From positions 1 to 64,000 of the forward strand of contig JBBRDU010000004.1 of the NCBI GenBank assembly GCA_038203615.1: DNA of 64,000 bases. The letters are read 5' to 3'. Shown here in pieces: positions 21,754 to 30,076 of the stretch; the first letter of the stretch is position 1, and the number at the start of each line of letters is the position of its first letter. Under the pieces are notes generated by a model. The model made no database searches. It was not told the origin of the DNA and saw only the letters and a program-made list of their open reading frames with translations. Position numbers and translations under genes: made by a program. This DNA is from JBBRDU01 sp038203615 (GTDB lineage Bacteria > Verrucomicrobiota > Verrucomicrobiia > Chthoniobacterales > UBA10450).

Positions 21754-22625
21754 TTGAGCAACTTCTTCACCTCTGGCTGCGCAGCTGGCGCAGCGTTTTT
21801 GAGATCATTCTGCTGAGTGTCGTCGTCTACTACGGGTATCTTTATTTTCGGGGCACTCGTGGAGCCAAGGTGTTGACCGGGTTGGCCATTGTTTTCCTGA
21901 CCCTGACTCTTATCTCCACGTTGCTGCACCTTGAGGTGATCGGCTGGATTGTGCGCAGCTTTTCCGTGTTCCTGGCGGTGGCGCTCGTCATTATTTTTCA
22001 GCCGGAACTACGGCGTGGCCTGGCCGAGCTGGGCGGGCATCCCATCTTTTCGCTCACCAGTGAGAAGCGCGAAACCGTGCACGATATTGCGGAGGCGATC
22101 ACGCAATTGGCCAACAAACAGTTCGGCGCGCTCATCGCGATTGAGCGGGACACGTCGATTCGGGTTTATGAAGAAACGGGCGTGACGATCGATGGCGATT
22201 TTTCGGTCGAACTGATCCTCACTTTGTTTCATCCCAAGTCAGCGCTGCACGATGGCGGAGTGATCATTCGCAACGGCCGCGTGGCCGCCGCCGCCTGCAT
22301 CTTTCCGGTGAGCCAGCGGGAGACGCTGGATCGCAGTCTAGGCTTGCGCCATCGGGCCGGTCTCGGCATTACCGAGGAATCGGATGCCGTCGCCATCGTG
22401 GTGTCCGAGGAGACAGGAGGAATTTCGATTTGTCATCGGCGGCGGATCGAGCGCAACTTTACGCCGGAAACATTCCGGCAACGCATTTCCGAAATCCTGC
22501 TGCAAGGCAATTATGAAGAGACTGATCCTGAAAAACTGGCGCGCGAAGTTGACCTCCCTCCTGCTCGCGACCACGCTTTGGTACCTGATCAAAAAGAACG
22601 TAGCGACGACCCCCTCGCCGTTTGA
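21750..22625 (+). CDS. cdaA: Diadenylate cyclase (c-di-AMP synthase)
   Basis: A 291-residue membrane-anchored enzyme. Three N-terminal hydrophobic helices occupy residues 13-80 and end in IIFQPELRRGLAELG, the conserved linker of the CdaA family. The DAC domain shows ALHDGGVIIRNGRVAAAACI near residue 165 (DGA motif with G in place of A) and GLRHRAGLGITEESDAVAIV near 200 (RHR motif). It converts two ATP to c-di-AMP, usually controlling osmolyte transport and cell-wall balance. It overlaps folP upstream by ATGA; a 48-residue CdaR-like membrane stub is encoded out of frame over its 3' end. Confidence 0.94.
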   Translation: MIEQLLHLWLRSWRSVFEIILLSVVVYYGYLYFRGTRGAKVLTGLAIVFLTLTLISTLLHLEVIGWIVRSFSVFLAVALVIIFQPELRRGLAELGGHPIFSLTSEKRETVHDIAEAITQLANKQFGALIAIERDTSIRVYEETGVTIDGDFSVELILTLFHPKSALHDGGVIIRNGRVAAAACIFPVSQRETLDRSLGLRHRAGLGITEESDAVAIVVSEETGGISICHRRRIERNFTPETFRQRISEILLQGNYEETDPEKLAREVDLPPARDHALVPDQKERSDDPLAV

Positions 22626-22659
22626 AGGCAATACTCCATCCCGGATGGAGCAACGCTGA
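22513..22659 (+). CDS. Mini CdaR/YbbR-like membrane peptide (48 aa)
   Basis: The ATG at 22513 lies inside the 3' end of cdaA in another frame and opens a 48-residue protein: MKRLILKNWRAKLTSLLLA, then TTLWYLIKKN, then a polar tail. The basic-amphipathic start, single hydrophobic helix and WYLIK sequence are those at the N-terminus of YbbR-domain proteins (CdaR), which follow cdaA in many genomes and regulate it. Here the extracytoplasmic YbbR repeats are absent and the frame stops 34 bases after cdaA. It may be a minimal CdaR or the remnant of a truncated one. Position and residue pattern both support it; no expression evidence. Confidence 0.62.
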   Translation: MKRLILKNWRAKLTSLLLATTLWYLIKKNVATTPSPFEGNTPSRMEQR

Positions 22660-22665
22660 ACGGGG

Positions 22666-23118
22666 TTAGCGCAGGAACTTCGCCAGGTTCTCTTCTTCCC
22701 AGCGGCGGGCGTGGTGATATCCGCGGAACCGCCGTTCGCGCCGATTGAATTCCTCCGTGTGCACGCGCCGTCTTCCCCCCGGCATCTCTTGGTCGGGCAC
22801 GACGGAATGCAGCATCTCGTGATAAAGCACGTATTGCAGAAACGAGAGGGGGACGAAGGGCTGATCGAGCGCCGGGTTGATGCGAATGACGCGATCTTCT
22901 TCCTGGATGGTGCCGAAGATGAAATATTCCTTGGGCCGCTGTTTGCGGCGGCGGCCCCATTTGACTTCGTAGCCGCGCAGGCGCCCGCGGAAGTAGCTTT
23001 GGTTCAAACGATCAAAGATGCGCTGCAGATCAAAGTATCGCCCTTCATGCCGCAGGTTCAGTTGCCGCTGCATGGGCAACCTAGAGTGAGCCAATTTTCG
23101 CTTAGTTTTTTTCGCCAT
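22666..23118 (-). CDS. SprT-like metalloprotease-fold protein
   Basis: A 150-residue basic protein with the zinc motif HEMLHSVVPD near residue 98 preceded by LSFLQYVLY, and LNQSYFRGRL near residue 40, as in SprT/YgjP-type zincin-like domains. The third ligand could be the His in RRVHTEEF. It is soluble. Bacterial SprT-like proteins are poorly characterised; the eukaryotic relatives cut DNA-protein crosslinks. It converges on the cdaA unit with only six bases between stops, and its start faces the long AT-rich region before rodA. Confidence 0.78.
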   Translation of the reverse strand: MAKKTKRKLAHSRLPMQRQLNLRHEGRYFDLQRIFDRLNQSYFRGRLRGYEVKWGRRRKQRPKEYFIFGTIQEEDRVIRINPALDQPFVPLSFLQYVLYHEMLHSVVPDQEMPGGRRRVHTEEFNRRERRFRGYHHARRWEEENLAKFLR

Positions 23119-23423
23119 TGATCGAACCCTTTGCTGAACTAAGTGGGAGGAAATTTATTCTAATAGGGTTTCATGGGCTGACAAGCGACGCCGTGGTTAA
23201 ATTTTTAATATAGTCACAAAATGCTTATTATTAAATACTTACGGTTTTAAACTGCTGTTTTTGAGAGAGTCCGTTGAGTCCATCGGACAGGTTCTGTCCG
23301 TTCCGAGTCCTCGAGGCGTTGGTCCGCAAAATCACCTCTCTCGCGGCGTTTTGTGTATCTCTAAAATGTGCATATAATCTTCTCCGCAGCGCCGCCCGCC
23401 GCATGACGTAAGACCACGAAAAG
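23119..23423. other. Gene-free AT-rich divergent region (305 bp)
   Basis: No coding frame is convincing here. The part from about 23140 to 23260 is strikingly AT-rich for this genome (runs around TTAAATTTTTAATATAG and TTATTATTAAATAC). A short hairpin (GGACAG..CTGTCC) lies at 23284-23298. The region separates the divergent SprT-like and rodA genes, so it should hold promoters for both; a perfect TATAAT at 23373 is annotated separately. An unrecognised small RNA is possible but nothing positive supports one. Confidence 0.5.
23351..23378 (+). promoter_or_regulatory. Putative sigma-70-type promoter of rodA
   Basis: A perfect -10 hexamer TATAAT at 23373-23378 is preceded, with a 16-base spacer, by TTGTGT (three of six matches to TTGACA). 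The -10 is about 46 bases upstream of the rodA ATG at 23424. The -35 is weak, so only the -10 is persuasive. Confidence 0.4.
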
Positions 23424-24539
23424 ATGACGCCCTTCCTTCGGAAACTTCTGGGTCTGAACTGGCTGCTCCTGGCCAACATGCTGGCGCTCGCCGTTTTCGG
23501 GGTCATCGCCATCTACAGCGCCACTTATATGAGAGAGGATACGGTGGCCTCCGAGTTTTGGCGGAAGCAGGCTAACTGGGTCATGGTCGGCCTCTTTGCC
23601 TTCATGGTCACGAGCCTGATCGACTATCACTGGATCCGCTGGGGCGCGCTGCCCATGTATTTGGGCGGTATTTTCTTTTTGATCCTGACCAAGTTCATCG
23701 GCCAGCGCGTTTACGGCGCGAGAAGCTGGCTTCATTTGGGGCCGATCAATTTCCAGCCCGCTCAACTTGCGGTGGTGGCGGGGATCATGGTGCTGGCCTT
23801 ATTCCTGAGTCAGTTCCGGCAGATGCACCCGATGCTACGGCTGCTCTTGTGCGGCGCGGTGGTGGGAGCGCCGTGTCTTTTGATCCTGATGCAACCGGAT
23901 CTCGGCGAAGCCATCATCTGGGTGCCCGTTTTGATGGCCCTGCTTTTCGTGGGCGGCCTGCCTCTGCGCTACCTCATTTGCATTATTCTGATCGGGCTCA
24001 TCTTCGTTCCCATTGCCATCAATCTGGGTCTCAAGCCCTATCAACAGGAGCGCATCACGGCCTTCATTAATCCCGATATCGACAAACAAGGGTCGGCCTG
24101 GGCCATCAATCAATCGCTCATTGCCATTGGCTCGGGAGGCTGGGCCGGCAAAGGCTTCAAGGCGCCTAACACCCAGATCGAGCTGGGCTTTTTGCCCGCC
24201 ACCGCGGTGCATAACGATTACATTTTCTCCGCTATTGGGGAACAGTGGGGGTTCGTCGGGGGAGTGTTCCTGATTGGCGCGTTTGCCCTTCTTCTTCTGA
24301 CCTGTCTCTTCGTCGCTTTTTTTGCCGGTGATCAGTTCGGCCTGCTCCTGGTCATTGGCGTGACCTCGCTCATCTTCACGCATATTTTTCAGAATATCGG
24401 GATGACCATCTCCATGCTGCCGATTACGGGCGTCCCTCTGCCGCTCGTCAGTTACAGCGGCTCGTTCGTTTTAATGATCATGTTCGGACTCGGCATCGTG
24501 AACAGCGTCTGGGTGCATCGCAAGATGGTTGAGGAGTAA
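23424..24539 (+). CDS. rodA: Peptidoglycan glycosyltransferase RodA (SEDS family)
   Basis: A 371-residue membrane protein with about ten helices. FGVIAIYSATY in the first helix, GARSWLHLGPINFQPAQLA near residue 95 and LGFLPATAVHNDYIFSAIG near 252 are the conserved SEDS blocks, including the periplasmic loop carrying the catalytic Asp; LPLVSYSG occurs near the C-terminus. It polymerises lipid II with a class B PBP during cell elongation. The basic N-terminus (MTPFLRKLLGLNW) and length favour RodA over FtsW. No mreBCD or PBP2 gene is in the preceding region, so it is separated from the usual mre cluster here. Confidence 0.93.
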   Translation: MTPFLRKLLGLNWLLLANMLALAVFGVIAIYSATYMREDTVASEFWRKQANWVMVGLFAFMVTSLIDYHWIRWGALPMYLGGIFFLILTKFIGQRVYGARSWLHLGPINFQPAQLAVVAGIMVLALFLSQFRQMHPMLRLLLCGAVVGAPCLLILMQPDLGEAIIWVPVLMALLFVGGLPLRYLICIILIGLIFVPIAINLGLKPYQQERITAFINPDIDKQGSAWAINQSLIAIGSGGWAGKGFKAPNTQIELGFLPATAVHNDYIFSAIGEQWGFVGGVFLIGAFALLLLTCLFVAFFAGDQFGLLLVIGVTSLIFTHIFQNIGMTISMLPITGVPLPLVSYSGSFVLMIMFGLGIVNSVWVHRKMVEE

Positions 24540-24617
24540 GTTGGGTCCGGACCATCCGGAACGGCTTCGAGGCGCGGGTTTACATCGTGGCCGCGTCGCC
24601 TACAATCGCCCCGCGAC

Positions 24618-25346
24618 ATGGAAAGCGAGTACAAGGTCAAGCTGGAGATCTTCGAGGGGCCACTCGATCTCCTGCTTTTTCTGATCAAGCGGGATGAGAT
24701 CGACATCTATGATATCTCGCTTGAACGGATCACGCGCCAATACCTCGAATACCTGCAGGCCTTCAAAGAATTAAGTATCGACCTGGCGGGTGAGTTCGTC
24801 GTCATGGCGGCGAACCTGATTTACCTGAAGAGCCGGAGTTTGCTCCCGGTCGATCAGCAGCCGCCGGAAGAGGACGCGGAGGAGGATGATCCGCGCTGGG
24901 AACTGATCCGGCAGCTCATCGAGTACAAGAAATTCAAGGAAGCGGCCGCGCAGTTGCACGTCCGCGAGCTCGAGCAGGAACGCATGTTCACGCGCGACGG
25001 CGGATCGGTCGCGGCCCTCGCGGAAGCTCCCCTCCGGCTCGGCGAAGTGGGAATTTTTCAGCTGATCAACGCTTTTCAAAACGTGATCAAGCGCGTGGAA
25101 GCCCGCGAAGATCTGAGAGAAATTTTTGGCGACCACTTCAGCGTCTCGGATAAGATCGACGTGATTCTGCGTCGCGTGGCCGAAGGCGGACGCGTGCAAT
25201 TCTCGGCGCTCTTCGGTGAGATCGTGTCCCGGGTGGAGATCGTCGTTACCTTCCTGGCGCTGCTCGAATTGATTCGGCTCAAGCAGATCCAGGCGATCCA
25301 GTCCGACCAATTCGGGGAGATCGAAATCGCGGCCGCCGCCGCTTGA
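24618..25346 (+). CDS. scpA: Segregation and condensation protein A
   Basis: A 242-residue kleisin. YKVKLEIFEGPLDLLLFLI at the N-terminus is the hallmark, followed by IDIYDISLERITRQYLEYL. The N-terminal domain binds the SMC neck, and the C-terminal winged helix (VQFSALFGEIVSRVEIVVTF, then FLALLELIRLKQ) binds the SMC head. Acidic residues 80-95 (PEEDAEEDD) link the two. It works with SMC and ScpB in chromosome segregation; scpB is not adjacent. The gene starts 78 bases after rodA and its last bases overlap a possible TTG start of the next gene. Confidence 0.93.
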   Translation: MESEYKVKLEIFEGPLDLLLFLIKRDEIDIYDISLERITRQYLEYLQAFKELSIDLAGEFVVMAANLIYLKSRSLLPVDQQPPEEDAEEDDPRWELIRQLIEYKKFKEAAAQLHVRELEQERMFTRDGGSVAALAEAPLRLGEVGIFQLINAFQNVIKRVEAREDLREIFGDHFSVSDKIDVILRRVAEGGRVQFSALFGEIVSRVEIVVTFLALLELIRLKQIQAIQSDQFGEIEIAAAAA

Positions 25347-25357
25347 AAGAGAGTCAC

Positions 25358-26209
25358 ATGAGGCGGGTTCTCATTGCAGGCTGTGGCTACGTTGGCGCGG
25401 CTACGGCGCGGTTATTTCAAGGCGCCGGCTGGTCCGTGGAAGGCTGGACCCGGAGCGGGCAAGCGGAGCTCGAGCCGGGTGACACCGGCCGGATCCGCGC
25501 GGTTGACCTCGGAGATAGGAACCAGGTGCGGGCTGCCCCTGGCACATTTGATGTTGTCATCCACTCCGCCAGCAGCGGGGGAGGCGGAGCTGATTCTTAT
25601 AGGGATGTCTACCTGAAAGGAGCGCGCCATCTCTGTGAGCGTTTCGCCGAGGCATTGATCATCTTCGTCAGCAGCACGAGCGTCTATGCGCAGCGGGCGG
25701 GCGAGTGGGTGACGGAGGAAAGTCCAGCACAGCCCGAACACGAAACCGGCAGGATTTTAAGAGAGGCGGAAAACGTGACGCTGGAACACGGCGGCGCGGT
25801 GGCCAGGCTGGCCGGTCTCTATGGACCGGGCCGGTCCGCCCTGGTGCAGAGGACAATGCGGAGAGAAGCCGTCATCGATCCGCGACAGGATCGATTTGTG
25901 AATCAATTGCACCGGGATGATGCGGCCGCAGCGCTATTTTTTCTTGGTCACAAACCCGATGCGGTGCGCGGGCAGATCTACAACGTGGCGGACGACCAGC
26001 CTTTCCGGCTGAGCGAGTGCTATCGATGGCTGGCGGAGAAACTAGACCGTCCCTCGCCGCCGCTGGCGGAAGTGTCCTCTTCGTCCAGAAAGCGCGGGGA
26101 CAGTAACAAGCGTGTCCGAAACACCAAGCTGCGCGAGGCGGGATGGGCGCCGGCCTATCCGTCGTTCATCGAAGGGATGGAAAAAAGCGTCCTGCCCAAC
26201 TGGGGATAA
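25358..26209 (+). CDS. NAD-dependent epimerase/dehydratase-like SDR (YeeZ-like)
   Basis: A 283-residue extended SDR protein. The nucleotide-binding loop is IAGCGYVGAATARLF at the N-terminus. SSTSVYAQRAGEWVTEESP resembles the active-site strand, but the usual Y-x3-K is not clear, as in the YeeZ/SPCC2422-like atypical SDRs. I prefer the ATG at 25358 with AGAGAG upstream to a TTG at 25343 overlapping the scpA stop. The substrate is unknown; these proteins are often annotated as sugar-nucleotide epimerases without proof. Confidence 0.8.
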   Translation: MRRVLIAGCGYVGAATARLFQGAGWSVEGWTRSGQAELEPGDTGRIRAVDLGDRNQVRAAPGTFDVVIHSASSGGGGADSYRDVYLKGARHLCERFAEALIIFVSSTSVYAQRAGEWVTEESPAQPEHETGRILREAENVTLEHGGAVARLAGLYGPGRSALVQRTMRREAVIDPRQDRFVNQLHRDDAAAALFFLGHKPDAVRGQIYNVADDQPFRLSECYRWLAEKLDRPSPPLAEVSSSSRKRGDSNKRVRNTKLREAGWAPAYPSFIEGMEKSVLPNWG

Positions 26210-26278
26210 AAGTTGGCTCCGGGCGAAAGCCGCTGCGTCCGTGAAAGATCGGTATGGAAGGTGCTTTTTGGAGGCGGC

Positions 26279-26545
26279 ATGCGCGCTATTAAACTGACCG
26301 GTCGCGAAGTCACCGTGGTTCGGGCCATCGGCTTCACCGAGCCGTCAATCGGCGCCGAAATCCAGGATTCCACTCGCATGGAACTGGAAGACGTGACCGA
26401 TACGCTGAATGGTCTGATCTCAGCCGGGTTCGTCGAGAGCATCCCTTATTATGAAGAGGTGCAACTGGCGGAGATGCCGGCGACGGCCTTCGAGGTCAAC
26501 CCGGCTTACGCCCAGGAATTGCGTCGCGCCATCAGCCACTCCTAG
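26279..26545 (+). CDS. Conserved small protein, winged-helix-like
   Basis: An 88-residue protein. The ATG at 26279 has a good Shine-Dalgarno sequence (GGAGGC) just upstream, which decides the start over an open frame beginning at 26213. MRAIKLTGREVTVVRAIGF, then DVTDTLNGLISAGFVES, has the helix-turn-helix-wing pattern of small winged-helix proteins; the tail contains an acidic loop (PYYEEVQLAEMP). Function is unknown. A DNA-binding or adaptor role is inferred from this secondary-structure pattern alone. Confidence 0.65.
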   Translation: MRAIKLTGREVTVVRAIGFTEPSIGAEIQDSTRMELEDVTDTLNGLISAGFVESIPYYEEVQLAEMPATAFEVNPAYAQELRRAISHS

Positions 26546-26571
26546 CAGTGGTTTTTAAAGTCGATTTCGTA

Positions 26572-26646
26572 CTGTAGCGGCGCTCTATGAGCGCCGTGCT
26601 TGCTTGGCACGCATTCCGGCTCGGCGGTCATAGACCGCCGCTACAG
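26572..26646. repeat. REPIN-like paired palindromic repeat
   Basis: Two 25-base units in inverted orientation (26572-26596 and 26622-26646) are separated by 25 bases. Each unit begins with CTGTAGCGGCG read outward-in and contains its own hairpin: CGGCGCTC-TAT-GAGCGCCG on the left and CGGCGGTC-ATA-GACCGCCG on the right, both with perfect 8-bp stems. The units differ by one base pair that changes on both sides of the stem (G-C versus C-G), which keeps the structure. It lies in the gap between the convergent small gene and the ABC ATPase gene. Confidence 0.75.
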
Positions 26647-26671
26647 AACTTTTGCAACCGCTTCTAGTCAA

Positions 26672-27688
26672 CTACGGGCGTGCCGCCGCCTCGGCCCGGC
26701 TGGCTGCATTCTGCGCGCTTCTCTCTCCGAAAAGCTGGCGGATCACTTCTTCGACCGGTAATTCCTGCACGTTGATGTCGCTCACGTTGCAGGCGTCGAG
26801 CAACTGCCGGCAGGTCTCGGTGACTTTGGCTCGCGGCACTTTCAGTTGCACGGACACGGGGGTTTGCTCGACCACTTCGCCGAAGGCCGAGAAGTCGCGC
26901 GCGACCGGTTTTTCGAAGGTCAGGCTGAGAATTTTGGAACCGGAAAATCGATCGATAATGTCGCTGAGCGGTCCGTCGAAAAAGATTTTGCCGTGATCGA
27001 TGATGATGACGCGGTGACAGAGCTCCTCGATGTCCTGCATGTAATGACTGGTGAGCATGGTGACGATGCGATGTTCCTCGTTATAGATGCGGAGGAATTC
27101 GCGCACCCGTTTCTGGCTGACCACGTCCAGGCCGATGGTGGGTTCGTCCAGGAAAAGAACGCGCGGCTCGTGGATGAGCGCGGAAATGAGCTCCATTTTC
27201 ATGCGCTCGCCCAGGGAGAGCTCGCGCACCATCACGTTCATCTTGTCCTGGACCTCGAGCAGCTCGGTTAATCCGCCGACCACTTTGGCGAAGCGGCCGC
27301 GATCGATCCCATAAATCGCGCGATTGAGCTCGAGCGATTCCTGGGCGGGCAGATCCCACCAGAGCGCATTCTTCTGGCCCATGAGCAGGCTGAACTGCCG
27401 CTTCATTGCGTTGTGTCGCTCCCACGGGACAAAACCGAGGACCCTGGCTTCGCCGGAGGTGGGATTGAGCAGCCCGGACAACATCTTCAGCACGGTTGTT
27501 TTGCCCGCGCCATTGGGGCCGAGAAACCCGACGAATTCTCCTTCGTCGATTTGAAATGAGACTTCGTCGGCCGCGCGGGTCTCCACGTACTCGCGTTTGA
27601 CCAAACCTTTGACGGCACCCCACAGACCACGTTCTTTCCGGTAAGTCCGGTAGGTCTTGGTTAAGTTGCGAGCTTCGATCGTGGGCAT
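26672..27688 (-). CDS. ABC transporter ATP-binding protein (ABC-2 export type)
   Basis: A 338-residue ATPase with Walker A GPNGAGKTT near residue 57, Q-loop LLMGQKNALWWDL, signature ELSLGERMKMEL, Walker B VLFLDEPTIGLD and the H-loop in MLTSHYMQD. The extra N-terminal residues (YRTYRKERGLWGAVKGLVKR) and the C-terminal 90 residues place it in the subgroup that pairs with ABC-2-type permeases of the YadH/DUF990 kind. No permease gene is adjacent in the window: upstream lies dxs, on the same strand 45 bases away. The transported substrate is unknown. Confidence 0.88.
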   Translation of the reverse strand: MPTIEARNLTKTYRTYRKERGLWGAVKGLVKREYVETRAADEVSFQIDEGEFVGFLGPNGAGKTTVLKMLSGLLNPTSGEARVLGFVPWERHNAMKRQFSLLMGQKNALWWDLPAQESLELNRAIYGIDRGRFAKVVGGLTELLEVQDKMNVMVRELSLGERMKMELISALIHEPRVLFLDEPTIGLDVVSQKRVREFLRIYNEEHRIVTMLTSHYMQDIEELCHRVIIIDHGKIFFDGPLSDIIDRFSGSKILSLTFEKPVARDFSAFGEVVEQTPVSVQLKVPRAKVTETCRQLLDACNVSDINVQELPVEEVIRQLFGERSAQNAASRAEAAARP

Positions 27689-27733
27689 GTCAGGAATGAA
27701 GGACGGGTCGCATCCTTCACGGGACGGAGCCGG

Positions 27734-29659
27734 CTATGCCACCGTCGATTGGGTGGCGGGTCGCTTGCGCAGAAGCGGCAGAACTTTCTCGACCAGGGCG
27801 TCGGCGGTGATGCCGTGCTTTTTGCGCAGGATGGGAATGGTGCCGTGTTCGATGAACTCATCCGGCCACCCGATCCGGACTACCGGCGTGTGAATCATCT
27901 GTGAATGAAGGTGTTCCATGACGGCGCAGCCGAAACCATTGTGCAGGACGTGGTCTTCCAGCGTGCAGACCACTTCCACACTGCGGGCAAAAAACTCGAG
28001 CGTGCCGGTGTCGATCGGCTTGATCCAGCGAGGATTGATCAGCGCCACGGAGATACCCTGCGCCTCCAGTTTGCGGGCCGCTTCTTCTCCCACTTCAAAC
28101 ATGTTGCCCAATCCAAAAATGGCGACGTCACGACCGTGCTGCACCACTTCGGCCTTGCCGATTTCGAGCAGCTTCGGCTCCGCTTTGGGCGTGGCTCCGG
28201 TGCCGGCGCCGCGCGGGTAACGGACCGCGATGGGCCCGGATTGGTAATTGGCCATGGTCCAGAGCATATCGACGAACTCATCTTCATCCTTCGGCTGCAT
28301 GTGCACGATATTGGGGATGTGCCGTAGATAACCGATATCGAAGAGGCCGTGATGCGTCGGGCCATCGTCACCGCTCAAGCCGGCGCGATCCATGCAAAGC
28401 GCCACGTTCAGTTTCTGCAGCGCGATATCATGAATGATCATGTCATAGGCGCGCTGCATGAACGTGGAATAAATCGTGAGGAACGGCTTCAGTCCCTGGG
28501 TGGCCAGGCCGCAGGCGAAAAGAGAGGCATGTTCTTCCGCGATGCCCACATCGAAATAGCGGTCTGGATGGGCCTTGGCGAAGTGTCCCAGGCCCGTCCC
28601 GCTGGGCATGGCCGCCGTAATGGCCACGATCTTTTGGTTCGTATCAGCGAACTTGGCCAGGGTTTTACCGATGATCTCGGAGTAGGTCGGCGTCGGAGCG
28701 GGCGCTGTTTCGCCGGTCTCCGGTTTGTATTTGCCGAGTCCGTGGAATTTGTCCGGCTGTTTAATGGCCGGTTCGTAGCCTTTGCCTTTCTTGGTCAGGA
28801 TGTGGAGCAGAACCGGCTCCGCCTGGTCTTTCAGAAACTCAAAGGTGCGGATGAGCAGAGGAATATCGTGCCCGTCGATTGGACCGTAATAACGCAAACC
28901 GAGTTCCTCGAAGATGACGCTCGGGACAATCAGGCCTTTGACGCCTTCTTCCACCTTGTGCGCGAAGTGGGCCAGCGATTTGCCGGCGATGGTCTCGACG
29001 AACCGGCGCGCCTTGTCGTGGAGATGGGCGAAAGTAGGACTCGTGGCGATGCTGTTGAGGTAGCTGGCAATGGCGCCGACGTTCTTGGCGATGGACCATT
29101 CGTTATCGTTCAAGACGACAATGAATCGTTTCGTCTGCGCCTTGGCGTTGTTGAGGGCCTCGTAACTGATGCCGCAGGTCAGAGCGGCGTCTCCCGCCAC
29201 GGCCACGACATGTTCATGGCCTCCGCGCAGATCCCGTCCCACCGCCATCCCGAGAGCGGCGGAGAGGGCAGTGCCGGCATGCCCGGCGCCATAGCAATCG
29301 TGTTCGCTCTCGGTGCGCAGGAGAAATCCGTTGAGTCCCTGATACTGCCGCATGGTGGCGATGCGATCGAGCCGGCCCGTAAACATCTTGTGCACGTAAC
29401 CCTGGTGGCTGACATCGAAAACAAAACGGTCGCGCGGCGTCTCGAAGACGCGGTGCAGGGCGATGGTCAGCTCGACCACACCCAGATTGGGTCCAAGATG
29501 GCCACCGGTTTGGGAGAGAACATTGACCAGCTCTTCGCGCACCTCCTGGGCGAGCTGAGGCAAATCCTGTTCGCGCAGCGTCTTGATGTCCGCGGGGGAC
29601 CGAATCCCCTCGAGCAATCGAGGTTTTGGAGTTGGCTCAGAAGAGGCTGACGTCGTCAT
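27734..29659 (-). CDS. dxs: 1-deoxy-D-xylulose-5-phosphate synthase
   Basis: A 641-residue TPP enzyme that condenses pyruvate and glyceraldehyde-3-phosphate in the first step of the MEP isoprenoid pathway. Motifs include GGHLGPNLGVVELTIALH near residue 55, FDVSHQGYVHKM, the TPP-binding GDAALTCGISYEALNNA, and in the transketolase domain AMPSGTGLGHF, GIAEEHASLFACGLA and RAGLSGDDGPTHHG. Length is normal. Its first 23 bases overlap the 3' end of xseB in another frame, a frequent arrangement (xseB-dxs). ispF of the same pathway lies about 9 kb away. Confidence 0.96.
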   Translation of the reverse strand: MTTSASSEPTPKPRLLEGIRSPADIKTLREQDLPQLAQEVREELVNVLSQTGGHLGPNLGVVELTIALHRVFETPRDRFVFDVSHQGYVHKMFTGRLDRIATMRQYQGLNGFLLRTESEHDCYGAGHAGTALSAALGMAVGRDLRGGHEHVVAVAGDAALTCGISYEALNNAKAQTKRFIVVLNDNEWSIAKNVGAIASYLNSIATSPTFAHLHDKARRFVETIAGKSLAHFAHKVEEGVKGLIVPSVIFEELGLRYYGPIDGHDIPLLIRTFEFLKDQAEPVLLHILTKKGKGYEPAIKQPDKFHGLGKYKPETGETAPAPTPTYSEIIGKTLAKFADTNQKIVAITAAMPSGTGLGHFAKAHPDRYFDVGIAEEHASLFACGLATQGLKPFLTIYSTFMQRAYDMIIHDIALQKLNVALCMDRAGLSGDDGPTHHGLFDIGYLRHIPNIVHMQPKDEDEFVDMLWTMANYQSGPIAVRYPRGAGTGATPKAEPKLLEIGKAEVVQHGRDVAIFGLGNMFEVGEEAARKLEAQGISVALINPRWIKPIDTGTLEFFARSVEVVCTLEDHVLHNGFGCAVMEHLHSQMIHTPVVRIGWPDEFIEHGTIPILRKKHGITADALVEKVLPLLRKRPATQSTVA

Positions 29660-29957
29660 GTTGGTCGTTTCTTGGGGATTCCGCGGCGGCGGCTGGGGCG
29701 GCCGTCTCGGAGGTGGGCTCGAACGGTTTCACCGTCGGTTGGCCGGCGTTGTTGCGTGCGATGATCTCGATCTTCTGCTCGGCGTTGGCAAGGCGTTCCT
29801 GGCAGACTTTGACTAATTTCATTCCTTCTTCGTAGCGCACAATCAGGTCTTCCAGGGGCAGCTTTCCGGATTCCATCTGCTCGACGATGGCCTCGAGCCG
29901 ATCCATGGCCGTTTCAAAGTTTTGCTCGGCGGTGGCAGGTTTGGGCTTTGCACTCAT
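29637..29957 (-). CDS. xseB: Exodeoxyribonuclease VII small subunit
   Basis: A 106-residue protein. NFETAMDRLEAIVEQMESGK and LPLEDLIVRYEEGMKLVKVC form the helical XseB domain that bundles around the XseA large subunit. The remaining C-terminal 40 residues are Ala/Pro-rich and acidic, longer than the usual 75-85-residue subunit. The gene is upstream of and overlaps dxs by 23 bases, suggesting coupled translation. xseA is not in the window. Confidence 0.92.
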   Translation of the reverse strand: MSAKPKPATAEQNFETAMDRLEAIVEQMESGKLPLEDLIVRYEEGMKLVKVCQERLANAEQKIEIIARNNAGQPTVKPFEPTSETAAPAAAAESPRNDQHDDVSLF

Positions 29958-30076
29958 TGGTCGGATTCCAAACTAAGCACAGCGGCAGGGAAGAAAAAAG
30001 GACGACTTCCATGGGGGCCCCTCCCGGACCATGGCACATCCGATGCTTCGACGGGTGGTCAACAACCCAATTACCC

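Noticed and set aside
28349..29650. 433-codon plus-strand open frame
   Set aside because: It lies wholly opposite dxs, whose motifs are complete; long antisense frames are expected in high-GC codon usage.
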